Shown: positions 17,459 through 25,144 of the stretch, piece after piece
How the letters are laid out: each line of letters opens with the position of its first letter
Numbering within the stretch: the stretch's first letter is position 1
NCBI RefSeq assembly: GCF_022489025.1
Contig: NZ_JAKVTG010000001.1
Span: 1-64,000 of the forward strand
DNA: 64,000 bases
DNA from: Planococcus halocryophilus
GTDB taxonomy: Bacteria; Bacillota; Bacilli; Bacillales_A; Planococcaceae
Reading direction: 5' to 3'
Translations under genes and position numbers: made by a program
Notes under the pieces: model-generated
Database searches by the model: none
Seen by the model: only the letters and a program-made list of their open reading frames with translations
Told to the model about the DNA's origin: nothing

Positions 17459-17980
17459 ATGCTACAGAAATACATTAGTGAGCCATTTGTTGCAGAACGG
17501 ACGGAGCAACCTTATGTTGGAATTCCGATTCTAGCAGGTCTGTCAGAATGGGAAGAGGTCAATGGACTTGTAGGCGAACTATTTGAGTGGTTAAAAACGC
17601 AAGGTACCAAACCAGCAGGAGCACCATTTTTTCGCTATTGGTGCATGGGGGATTCAGAAGGTAAGTACAACATGGAAGTCGGTGTACCGGTCAAACGTAT
17701 GGTTGCGGGAGATCGACGTGTAGTGGTTGGGTATATACCAGGAGGTTCTTACGTAACCGCAATGCACAAAGGTCATCCTGAGAATTTGGAAAAGTCCCTC
17801 GAGGCTTTGGAACAATGGGCTATGCAGGAAGGGTTGGATATCGACAAACGTTGGGAAGGGGAAGCAGAAATTTGGAACGGGCGCTTTGAGTTTTATGTAA
17901 CTGACATGGAGGTAGAAGAAGATTTAAACAAATGGGCTATTGAAATTGCATTTTTACTACTAGGGGACGACGCAGCATAA
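17459..17980 (+). CDS. GyrI-like small-molecule-binding domain protein
   Basis: The 173-residue protein resembles the stand-alone GyrI-like/effector-binding fold found at the C-terminus of AraC- and MerR-type regulators. It begins with a beta strand and the GIPILAGLSEWEEV segment. It has FFRYWCMGD, the core MEVGVPVKRMV, the GSYVTAMHKGHPENL loop, a helix, and the pattern WNGRFEFYVTDMEVEED at the end. No DNA-binding domain is attached. A sigma-B-like promoter upstream suggests stress induction. The ligand and partner are unknown. It is followed by a very strong bidirectional terminator. Confidence 0.75.
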   Translation: MLQKYISEPFVAERTEQPYVGIPILAGLSEWEEVNGLVGELFEWLKTQGTKPAGAPFFRYWCMGDSEGKYNMEVGVPVKRMVAGDRRVVVGYIPGGSYVTAMHKGHPENLEKSLEALEQWAMQEGLDIDKRWEGEAEIWNGRFEFYVTDMEVEEDLNKWAIEIAFLLLGDDAA

Positions 17981-17987
17981 AAAATTT

Positions 17988-18040
17988 AAAGACACCTCTC
18001 TCTATACTGGACTGATGCCAGTATAGAGAGAGGTGTCTTT
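17988..18040. terminator. Bidirectional terminator with 23-bp perfect arms
   Basis: AAAGACACCTCTCTCTATAC plus TGG pairs perfectly with its complement at 18018-18040 across a 7-base loop, between the convergent GyrI-like and comK genes. There is no long T tract, but the stem ends in AAA/TTT. Confidence 0.8.
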
Positions 18041-18050
18041 GCTATTACGA

Positions 18051-18521
18051 TTAAGATTTATTTTTCTGACGAACATTGGAATAATAATAAATCATTTCAT
18101 ACATACGACTTCGTTGTTTTTGTAGGATGCCAATTGAGACATTGACTTCTGTCGAGACGTTGAACTCATCAAACAAGATGCGGGTCCTGTTTGGAGCGAT
18201 AGTTTCGAGGCGGTAATGATGATTGAAAATCCATACGCAGTCTGGATGATCTGGAGACTTTGTGGGATAGGCGGCCAATCCATCTTCTGAGATGAGAAGT
18301 GTTGTTTTTTTATGTTGCTTGAGGTTATGGCGTGTTGCTTTTACACGGCCTTCGTATGTAGACGCAAACATCATACATGTTTTATCGATTAATGTTAGAA
18401 CAGAGTGACGGGAATAAAACACGCCATCTTTCGTTGTAATCTGCGATTTTTTATCTTTTTCAAAATAATTTTCTACAAACAATACCGATCGATCAAGTAA
18501 ATTATCATCATAATTCTTCAC
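18051..18521 (-). CDS. comK: Competence transcription factor ComK homologue
   Basis: ComK activates late competence genes in Bacillus. This 156-residue protein shows the family pattern: GVFYSRHSVLTLID, then TCMMFASTYEGR (equivalent to the SCRFFGSSYAGR region), YPTKSPDHPDCVWIF (FPT..S....C.WI) and a basic C-terminus. It is shorter than B. subtilis ComK (192 residues), mostly at the C-terminus. The GTG at 18521 is chosen because GGGGAG lies 9 bases upstream; an upstream frame to 18632 has no ribosome binding site. It is divergent from a small sigma factor gene, an arrangement that invites comparison with the ComK/SigH control of competence in staphylococci. Confidence 0.82.
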   Translation of the reverse strand: MKNYDDNLLDRSVLFVENYFEKDKKSQITTKDGVFYSRHSVLTLIDKTCMMFASTYEGRVKATRHNLKQHKKTTLLISEDGLAAYPTKSPDHPDCVWIFNHHYRLETIAPNRTRILFDEFNVSTEVNVSIGILQKQRSRMYEMIYYYSNVRQKNKS

Positions 18522-18759
18522 TATTAAAAACTCCCCTTTCTCAACACATGAAAATTTTACCACCTCCAACTTTAAGTGACAATATATTTTTAGAAAATAG
18601 ATATTGTTCCGACTATTTACTTGCTCGAACAATTTGTTTAATGAAGAGAAACAGATAGTTTGTTAAAGAAAACGGCTTAATCGACGAGTGGCTTTCATGA
18701 TTTTCATATCTTATTCTAGACTGACCCGGGAATCTACGAACGTTCAGAAGGATAAGACT

Positions 18760-19278
18760 ATGAAAAATTTTGAAGAAGTAGCGAATCAATATGCGCCAAT
18801 GATTTCAGCGATCATCCGTAAACTTCATATTTATCGTGATTATGAAAGCTTCCGTCAACTTGGGAATATCGCCTTATGGCAAGCATGGCAGCGTTTTGAT
18901 GATGCTAAAGGAAACTTTACACCTTATGCATATCGTAGTATTCAAGGGGCGATGCTTGATGAACTAAAGAGAGAAACAAAGAGAAATGAACAGAGCAGTC
19001 ATTGTGATAATGAGATAAAAGAAGAGAGTCCAGAGGAGTATGAAGAAAATCTGCCAGAATGGCTCGAAGTAAGCATGTTAAATGAGCATGAAAAATGGTT
19101 ATTAGATGCACTTTATGTAAGAGGGTGTAGTTTATCAGAACTTGCTGTTGCAGAAAATATTTCGCTTGCAGGCATGAAAAAGAGACGACAGCGTCTAGTG
19201 AATAAGCTGAGAGAGACGACACTTCATCCTTATAAGAAGGAGAAAGTGCACAACAAAAAAGGTGGTAGGGAACAATAG
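18760..19278 (+). CDS. Small sigma-70 family factor
   Basis: The 172-residue protein contains region 2 (about residues 5-75, with RDYESFRQLGNIALWQAWQRF and FTPYAYRSIQGAMLDELKRE) and a C-terminal region 4 helix-turn-helix (about 120-150, GCSLSELAVAENISLAGMKK). Region 3 is missing, as in ECF-like and SigH-type factors. The start is ATG 18760 with AGAAGGA upstream, not the longer frame from 18688. It lies 40 bp before a KinB-like kinase, probably in one operon, and is divergent from comK. I see no anti-sigma gene. It could direct competence, motility or stress genes; the name SigH is not justified from sequence alone. Confidence 0.8.
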   Translation: MKNFEEVANQYAPMISAIIRKLHIYRDYESFRQLGNIALWQAWQRFDDAKGNFTPYAYRSIQGAMLDELKRETKRNEQSSHCDNEIKEESPEEYEENLPEWLEVSMLNEHEKWLLDALYVRGCSLSELAVAENISLAGMKKRRQRLVNKLRETTLHPYKKEKVHNKKGGREQ

Positions 19279-19318
19279 GTAAATGTATACTTATAGAAAC
19301 TAATGGAAAGAAGTGGAG

Positions 19319-20605
19319 ATGGAAAATTTGGAAGCAATGATGACCGGCATGATCAACAATATCTTCTTCATTATCTTTCCGATTGTTGTTTATCAATTGC
19401 TGACGACAACAGGTCAACGGAACTTCTTTGTTAGTCATCGTCTTAGTTTGACCATTTTATTTTCTATTTCAATCATCCTATGTATGATGTTTCCTTATCA
19501 AGTTGTTTCAGAAGATTATATTTTTGATTTGCGTCAAGTACCAATGATTTTAGGGGCATTATACGGAGGACCGCTCGTATCAGCTGTGTTATTTTTAGTT
19601 GCAGCAATTACTCGAATAATAATCGGTGGAGACGGGATGTATATTGCGGTGCTTAATCAATTGGTTATTGCAGCAGGAGTACCTTTTTTACGTCCGATGT
19701 ATATGCGCATTAATCGATTGATGAAAGTTGTTTTGGTATTTATCATATCAATTGTTTCACTACTATTTAATATGCTAGCAGGTTATTTCTTTTTTGGGGA
19801 TCCAATTCATGACATTATCGGGATATGGCTGGTGCTGATGCTTAACCAAGGAGCTATTACTGCTTTAACGGCATTACTGATTGAACATATACAGCGTCAG
19901 GAGTATATGTATAATTCTTTACTCAAACACGAAAAGATGGAAACAGTAAGTCATTTTGCGGCAGCCGTTTCTCATGAATTGCGAAATCCACTTCAAAGTA
20001 TTAAAGGCTTTGTTCAATTAATGAAAGAATATGATTATAGTCGTGATAAACAAATCGAGTTTCACGAAATGGTTTTAAACGAAATTGAATCTGCAGAAGA
20101 TTTAATCGATGATTATCTTGTTTATGCAAAACCTACTTATGGTCAGTTGGAAGCTTCTAGTATTTCTTGTGAAGTCCAGCATGTATTGAAAATTATGATG
20201 CCTTACGCAAACGGAAAAGGTGTAGAAATGCATATTACGGAAATGGATGGGAATGCTGAGATTTTAATGGACCGTCATAAGTTTCAACAAGCCATAGTCA
20301 ATATCATTCGGAATGGCATCGAAGCAATGCCGGATGGAGGAATGTTGGCTATTGCGATTAAATCGACTCCTGCTAAAGTAAGTGTCCACGTAACCGATGA
20401 AGGAATTGGGATGACAAAAGAAGAGGTACGACGATTAGGAGAGCCTTATTTCTCGAGCAAGATTAAAGGAACAGGACTTGGGATGATGGTCACATATAGC
20501 ATTGTTAGCCAAATGAATGGCCATATCTTTGTAGATTCTGAAAAAGATAAAGGTACCGAATTTCGATTGGAATTCCCTAATCTTACAAATTCAACTAACA
20601 AATAA
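19319..20605 (+). CDS. Membrane sensor histidine kinase, KinB-like (5TM-LYT type)
   Basis: The first about 200 residues hold five to six membrane segments of the 5TMR-LYT type (LRQVPMILGALYGGP and the FNMLAGYFFFGDP segment). A HisKA domain follows with the phospho-acceptor in AAVSHELRNPLQSIKGF, then a HATPase domain with N box NIIRNGIEAMP, G1 VTDEGIGM and G2 GTGLGMMV. Size and architecture match B. subtilis KinB (428 residues), which feeds the sporulation phosphorelay, but the target here is unknown. No response regulator is adjacent. ATG 19319 is preferred, with GTG 19313 as the alternative. The gene ends at a strong terminator. Confidence 0.85.
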   Translation: MENLEAMMTGMINNIFFIIFPIVVYQLLTTTGQRNFFVSHRLSLTILFSISIILCMMFPYQVVSEDYIFDLRQVPMILGALYGGPLVSAVLFLVAAITRIIIGGDGMYIAVLNQLVIAAGVPFLRPMYMRINRLMKVVLVFIISIVSLLFNMLAGYFFFGDPIHDIIGIWLVLMLNQGAITALTALLIEHIQRQEYMYNSLLKHEKMETVSHFAAAVSHELRNPLQSIKGFVQLMKEYDYSRDKQIEFHEMVLNEIESAEDLIDDYLVYAKPTYGQLEASSISCEVQHVLKIMMPYANGKGVEMHITEMDGNAEILMDRHKFQQAIVNIIRNGIEAMPDGGMLAIAIKSTPAKVSVHVTDEGIGMTKEEVRRLGEPYFSSKIKGTGLGMMVTYSIVSQMNGHIFVDSEKDKGTEFRLEFPNLTNSTNK

Positions 20606-20640
20606 AACAGCATCCTCCGCGGCGGAGGATGCTGTTTTAT
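20602..20640. terminator. Bidirectional terminator
   Basis: AAAACAGCATCCTCCGC and GCGGAGGATGCTGTTTT form a nearly uninterrupted stem with T runs on both strands, between the kinase gene and uvsE. Confidence 0.9.
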
Positions 20641-21509
20641 TTGTTAGTAAAGTGATGGATAAAAGGAAGAACAGATTGTTCTTTTAGTTTAGCTTCGAAC
20701 ATAATATCAGCATCGATGCCATTTAATACGAGCAATAATTCTTCGAAGTCGGTTTCAGATACCAAATTATGATGGCGGAGGTCTGTAAAACCTTCTTTCC
20801 CTGTACTAATATGGACTTTTGGCTTGCCGTATCCTTGCCAAGTTTTAAGGATTTCTTTAAAATCTACGGATTCTCCGTCATTATTGCAATTATGGTGATG
20901 AATATCAAAGCAGACGGGTACCTCACACATCCGGTGAACATCTAAAACGTCGCGGATTGTGTAAGTTTTATCGTCATTTTCTAAACGCAATCGCTGACGA
21001 ATACTAGGAGATAGTTCTAAGTAAACAGTAGCGAATCGTTGTTTGGCGATTTCTTTGTCGCCATATGCACCACCGGTATGGAGAATGATGTCAGTGCCCC
21101 CTAGCAATTGAATGAGTTTATCATGATACTCAAGATCTTCTATAGATTTTCGAACAACTTCAGGTTTTGGTGAATTAATGACTGTGTATTGACCGGGATG
21201 AACAGAAATTCTCATATTGTGCATTTCGACAAAAGATCGAATTTTTTCTGTGATGGCTAATACGTCCGGGTCTTCCCACCATATCCAGTCATTGATGGGA
21301 TGGGTGGAAAGCGGAACAATTGAGCTAGAAGCTCGGTAAAAATAAATATCGTGTTCTAAATTCCAATGGATGACTTCGAGTGTGGTGTTCAAATTTTTTA
21401 GCGTCAATTCTTTTATTTTGTCAATACCTTCTGCTTCTGCAGTTGCTACACGCAAAGTTTTAAATACTGTTTTCAATTCTGTGTTCATACAGGCGTAACC
21501 TAATCTCAT
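20637..21509 (-). CDS. uvsE: UV DNA damage endonuclease UvsE
   Basis: UvsE (UvdE) nicks DNA 5' of UV photoproducts and starts an alternative excision repair pathway. The 290-residue sequence has the family start RLGYACMN. It also has the TIM-barrel metal-binding motifs SVHPGQYTVINSP, ILHTGGAYGDKE, RLENDDKTYT, VCFDIHHHNCN and VHISTGKEG, and a closing MFEAKLKE. All the His/Glu/Asp ligand positions I can recognise are present. It is monocistronic and convergent with the KinB-like gene. A pigmented, light-exposed organism would fit, but that is speculation. Confidence 0.95.
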   Translation of the reverse strand: MRLGYACMNTELKTVFKTLRVATAEAEGIDKIKELTLKNLNTTLEVIHWNLEHDIYFYRASSSIVPLSTHPINDWIWWEDPDVLAITEKIRSFVEMHNMRISVHPGQYTVINSPKPEVVRKSIEDLEYHDKLIQLLGGTDIILHTGGAYGDKEIAKQRFATVYLELSPSIRQRLRLENDDKTYTIRDVLDVHRMCEVPVCFDIHHHNCNNDGESVDFKEILKTWQGYGKPKVHISTGKEGFTDLRHHNLVSETDFEELLLVLNGIDADIMFEAKLKEQSVLPFIHHFTNK

Positions 21510-21657
21510 GCAGTTTCAGCTCCTTCTTTTAGGTATACCCTTTACCACCTCGTGCATTCCTGTTCTATCAACAAATCCAGTAATTATATAGGAAATATCG
21601 TGCCAAGCTAGGTATACTAGTAAATAGAAACGCTATTTATAAAAAAGGGGTGCTAAT

Positions 21658-22077
21658 ATGACTCGTTTAACATTGCATACGGGCTATCAAGAAGAAGAAA
21701 CGTGTTTTATAAAGTATCAATTAATCAAACATAACAAAGGCAAAGTAGCTTATACAGAAGAAGAAAAAATCAACCTCATTTTAAAAGATGATGAAAAAAA
21801 TATACTCGGGGGCCTTGTTGGTCATATCGATTGGGAATGCTTTTTTGTTGATATTTTATGGGTCGATGAGTCGTTACGCGGATTAGGAAAAGGACAAGAA
21901 CTAATCCGTGAAGCTGAAGAGCTTGCGATTACAAAGGGCTGTCGATTTATCCGATTAGAAACATTCAGCTTTCAAGCACCAGAATTTTATAAGCGATTAG
22001 GATTTAAAGAAATGGGGAAATTAGAAGATTTCCCTAAAGGATATACGCATTATTATATGTATAAAGAGCTAAACTAA
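21658..22077 (+). CDS. GNAT family N-acetyltransferase
   Basis: The 139-residue protein is a single GNAT domain. It has a central beta strand FFVDILWVDESLRG, the acetyl-CoA pyrophosphate loop RGLGKGQELI (about residues 75-84), and the following strand and helix RLETFSFQAPEFYKRLGF. The substrate cannot be told from the sequence. It is monocistronic, with GGGG Shine-Dalgarno 5-6 bases before the ATG and a strong terminator directly after the stop. Confidence 0.88.
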   Translation: MTRLTLHTGYQEEETCFIKYQLIKHNKGKVAYTEEEKINLILKDDEKNILGGLVGHIDWECFFVDILWVDESLRGLGKGQELIREAEELAITKGCRFIRLETFSFQAPEFYKRLGFKEMGKLEDFPKGYTHYYMYKELN

Positions 22078-22118
22078 CGAACAGCGCCAATCAAATGATT
22101 GGCGCTGTTCGTTAGTTT
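22071..22118. terminator. Bidirectional terminator
   Basis: AAACTAACGAACAGCGCCAATC and its complement GATTGGCGCTGTTCGTTAG-TTT pair across a short AAAT loop. The hairpin overlaps the GNAT stop codon and faces the convergent NRDE gene. Confidence 0.9.
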
Positions 22119-22143
22119 TGAGTAAACTCAATATGTTTTGCTA

Positions 22144-22902
22144 TTAGTTGATTTTAAAATTAAATTGGATGTCTTCTTTAAACTGGCCATTTTCGAAATT
22201 TCTTTCGGCAAAGGTAAGTGTGTTATCATGAGAAACCAAAACGACAGTCGCAGAACGTGTGCCATAATCGGGTGTTTTGATAAAGATGGGCGATAACATT
22301 CGTTCTAAGTCTAAGCCGACTCCACTATCGGGAAGATGTGTGTCGGGTGCATGATCCGCGTCTGCCAAAATCGTAAAGAGCTCTTCTAAATCGGCCTTTT
22401 CTGTTTGGGCCATGTAGGATGCGAGTTTTTCTTTTCCTTTGGTAACCTTTGGCCATGGCGTATTCAAAAAATGGTTACTTAGTGAATGGGTGCCTGGGGG
22501 AATCTCATAAGATTCATGTTGAATATTGTTGTAGTAGAGCAACTTTTCAGCATCTCCCACTATAAGATTAAAGCCAGCATATTGCTTTGGGTCAATCGAT
22601 TGTAGATATTCTTCTGGGGAACTTGTAGCAGCTAAAAAATTTTTGACGACAGCTCCTCTTGATAAAGGACCTGCTTCTAAATTTGTAGGGTTTCTAAAGT
22701 TTGTCAAAGCCGCAATGCGCCCCTGCTTCGTAACGCCTAACCACGTCCCTAACTGTGTCAAATCACGACCAGCCAATATTGAAGGTTCATCATCCCAAAA
22801 ATGAGCAGGTGCAGCAGGACGACTATAAAATTCATCACGATTAGCGGCGATGATCAATTTATAGCTTGGGTGATTTCGAAATTGCAGATTTATCAGACAC
22901 AT
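22144..22902 (-). CDS. NRDE family protein (TANGO2-like)
   Basis: The 252-residue protein begins MCLINLQF and has the signature AANRDEFYSRP near residue 22, then LAGRDLTQLGTWLGV and TNFRNP. These identify the NRDE/TANGO2 family. Cys2 is conserved and can act as an N-terminal nucleophile in this fold, so processing of the initiator Met is likely. The biochemical role in bacteria is not settled. ATG 22902 is chosen because AAAGGGG precedes it; 15 extra residues upstream look like read-through of the leader. It is monocistronic. Confidence 0.88.
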   Translation of the reverse strand: MCLINLQFRNHPSYKLIIAANRDEFYSRPAAPAHFWDDEPSILAGRDLTQLGTWLGVTKQGRIAALTNFRNPTNLEAGPLSRGAVVKNFLAATSSPEEYLQSIDPKQYAGFNLIVGDAEKLLYYNNIQHESYEIPPGTHSLSNHFLNTPWPKVTKGKEKLASYMAQTEKADLEELFTILADADHAPDTHLPDSGVGLDLERMLSPIFIKTPDYGTRSATVVLVSHDNTLTFAERNFENGQFKEDIQFNFKIN

Positions 22903-23165
22903 AACTTTTCCCCTTTTTGATTTATTATATACAATAATTATCGTCAATGATAGAACAGCAACTTGTGAACAAATGAAGACTTATAGAGTAAACAATATTA
23001 AGCGAAGTATAACCATCGGGATTTTTAATGATTCTATAAAACTATATTTAGTGAATTTAAGTGAAAAAGTCAGGACTATAGATTCAATCATAAGTTTATT
23101 CTGTTATACTATTAAAAGAGAATTCTAAGGAATGAGAAATTTTAAAGTATTCAGGAGGTGAAATT

Positions 23166-24839
23166 ATGGAGAAAGAAACAACTTCATTATCTTTTATGCG
23201 CATATTAATGGAAGGAATAAAAGAAATGGTATTTGTTGTAAAAGTTAATGAAGCCGAATCTTTCACATATGACTTTTTTAACCAAGCAGTATTAGAAAAA
23301 ACGGGTTTAACTCCTGATTCTATAGGCAAGCCATTTAATGAAGTCTGTTCCGAAGAGATGGCAACTTTTTTATATGAAAAATATAAAGAAGTAATTGAAA
23401 CCAAGAAAAAAACGAGTTATGAAGACTCTTTTTATTCTAAAGAAAATAGATTGTTGTATTCGGAAACGTTATTGACTCCTCTTTACGATGAGACGGGGAA
23501 ATGTACGCATATTGTTAGTCTAGTAAAAGACATTACAAACGAAAAGAGAGCTAAGCTAGAAAGTGCAGAGATTCATGATCGCCTCGCAGAAAGCAGCGCA
23601 CGTTACCAATCCTTGTTTGATAGTAATGCAAGTGCCATTTTCACTTTAGATTTTAATGGGCGTATAATAGGAGGGAATTCTGCGAGTTTAGAGCTTAGTG
23701 GGTATGTGAGGGAAGAGTTGTTAGAAGAGAACTTTGTTCGCTTTGTCAGTGTGGAAGATCAAAATCGCGCAAAAGAACATTTTCAGCTGTCGAAGTTAGG
23801 GGAAATGAGAGATGAACGGCTTCAACTTGCGAACAAGTCTGGTCAACTAATATCCTGTTTAGTGAAGTTTATCCCGATTAATGTAAAAGGAATAATCACT
23901 GGGTTTTATATGAGTACAAAAGACATGACTGAATTAGACGAAATCTCGGGACTTTATAAGGCAGGGGAAGAAAATTTTCAAATTATTGCTGAAAACGTTC
24001 ACGATGTCATTGTCTTGATGGATCAACATCGACAGTATTTATACGTGTCTCCATCTTCTGAAAATATATTTGGTTTTAAAGCAGATGCTATTGTGCAAAA
24101 GGAAGCTTATTACCAAATACATGCTGATGATATCAAACGTGTAGGCAGTAGTTTTGATCATGCTGCTAAAAATAGTATTACTTTTCGCGAACAGCTACGT
24201 CTTATGCACAAAAATAGAGGATGGATCTGGACAGAAGTAGCAGGCACCCCTGTATTGGGAAAAGATAATAAGTTCAATCACATGGTGATTGTAGCTAGAG
24301 ATATTTCAATTCAAAAAGAATACGAAAATCAACTCAAGCATTTTGCCTATATCGATACCCTGACTGAATTGCCGAATCGTCGTTATTTCCAGGAGTATGC
24401 AACTAAAAGATTGGAGATGGACAAAGAAAGCAGGGAGAAGTTGGCCGTTCTTATTTTAGATATAGATGATTTTAAGCAGATTAATGATCAATGGGGACAT
24501 GAAGTTGGTGATGCGGTTATTCAAGAGTTTGGGCATCGCTTAAATCGCTGCATGTATGGTGAAAACATAGCTGCACGTTTAGGTGGAGACGAATTTATTG
24601 TTCTTTTGACTGAGGCAGAGAGCAAGGAAAAAGTGACGAAAATAACGGATGTCATATATCAGGCGATGAAAACACCAATTAACGTGCAGGAATTGTTCTT
24701 TGAAATTTCAATTAGTATGGGTATTACAATGACTCCCGAAGAGGGAGTATCTATTTCTACCATGATGAAGCGAGCAGATTTAGCAATGTATAAAGCAAAA
24801 CGACAGGAAAAAAATTCATTTCACGTAAGTCCAGCATGA
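23166..24839 (+). CDS. Diguanylate cyclase with three PAS domains
   Basis: The 557-residue soluble protein has three PAS-like sensor domains (about residues 10-130, 143-255 and 265-390). The third ends with the PAC-type VIVARDISIQKEYE. The GGDEF domain follows (about 395-552), with DTLTELPNRR, DIDDFKQIND and the intact active site GGDEF at about residue 473. The RxxD inhibitory site expected five residues before GGDEF is absent, so product feedback is unlikely. It probably makes cyclic di-GMP in response to a cytoplasmic signal. GGAGGTG precedes the ATG, and a terminator follows at once. Confidence 0.9.
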   Translation: MEKETTSLSFMRILMEGIKEMVFVVKVNEAESFTYDFFNQAVLEKTGLTPDSIGKPFNEVCSEEMATFLYEKYKEVIETKKKTSYEDSFYSKENRLLYSETLLTPLYDETGKCTHIVSLVKDITNEKRAKLESAEIHDRLAESSARYQSLFDSNASAIFTLDFNGRIIGGNSASLELSGYVREELLEENFVRFVSVEDQNRAKEHFQLSKLGEMRDERLQLANKSGQLISCLVKFIPINVKGIITGFYMSTKDMTELDEISGLYKAGEENFQIIAENVHDVIVLMDQHRQYLYVSPSSENIFGFKADAIVQKEAYYQIHADDIKRVGSSFDHAAKNSITFREQLRLMHKNRGWIWTEVAGTPVLGKDNKFNHMVIVARDISIQKEYENQLKHFAYIDTLTELPNRRYFQEYATKRLEMDKESREKLAVLILDIDDFKQINDQWGHEVGDAVIQEFGHRLNRCMYGENIAARLGGDEFIVLLTEAESKEKVTKITDVIYQAMKTPINVQELFFEISISMGITMTPEEGVSISTMMKRADLAMYKAKRQEKNSFHVSPA

Positions 24840-24862
24840 ACCAATACGGTTCATGTTTTTTT
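24835..24862 (+). terminator. Terminator of the PAS-GGDEF gene
   Basis: CATGAACC and GGTTCATG flank a 5-base loop and are followed by about seven T. The stem includes the stop codon. Confidence 0.88.
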
Positions 24863-25144
24863 GTAGGCGTTTGATAGTGAATACGAAATTATGATAGGTG
24901 GAAGGTATGTTTGAATTTTCAGAAACGAAATAAGTTTTCTTTTAATATGAAAAATGGTATGCTTTTGTTAAATCGTAAATCCCATTAAAAATACAAATAA
25001 TGGTCTTTATTGTAATTATATAGCACCTTACCAACTCTTTTTAATAGTAATAAGGTGCTATATATATCCTGAATATTAAGGATTGAAAAAAAATTTACTA
25101 TATGACTTAAATAATAAGTCTTTCTAAATAGTTGAGGTGAGAAA
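24840..25144. other. Intergenic region before the hybrid kinase
   Basis: Apart from the terminator at its left end and the long inverted repeat at 25017-25064, this AT-rich region holds no gene I can support. A promoter for the downstream kinase must lie here, but I see no clear consensus pair. Confidence 0.5.
25017..25064. repeat. 14-bp-arm inverted repeat upstream of the hybrid kinase
   Basis: TATATAGCACCTTA (25017-25030) and TAAGGTGCTATATA (25051-25064) are perfectly complementary across 20 bases. No T tract follows on either strand, so it is not a standard terminator. It ends 80 bp before the kinase ATG and could be a leader structure or an operator. Confidence 0.75.

Noticed and set aside
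18917-19438. 173-residue minus-strand frame
   Set aside because: It is entirely antisense to the sigma factor and kinase genes, has no ribosome binding site and an amino-acid composition typical of a shadow frame.
25017-25064. Intrinsic terminator
   Set aside because: The stem is long but no T tract follows on either strand.
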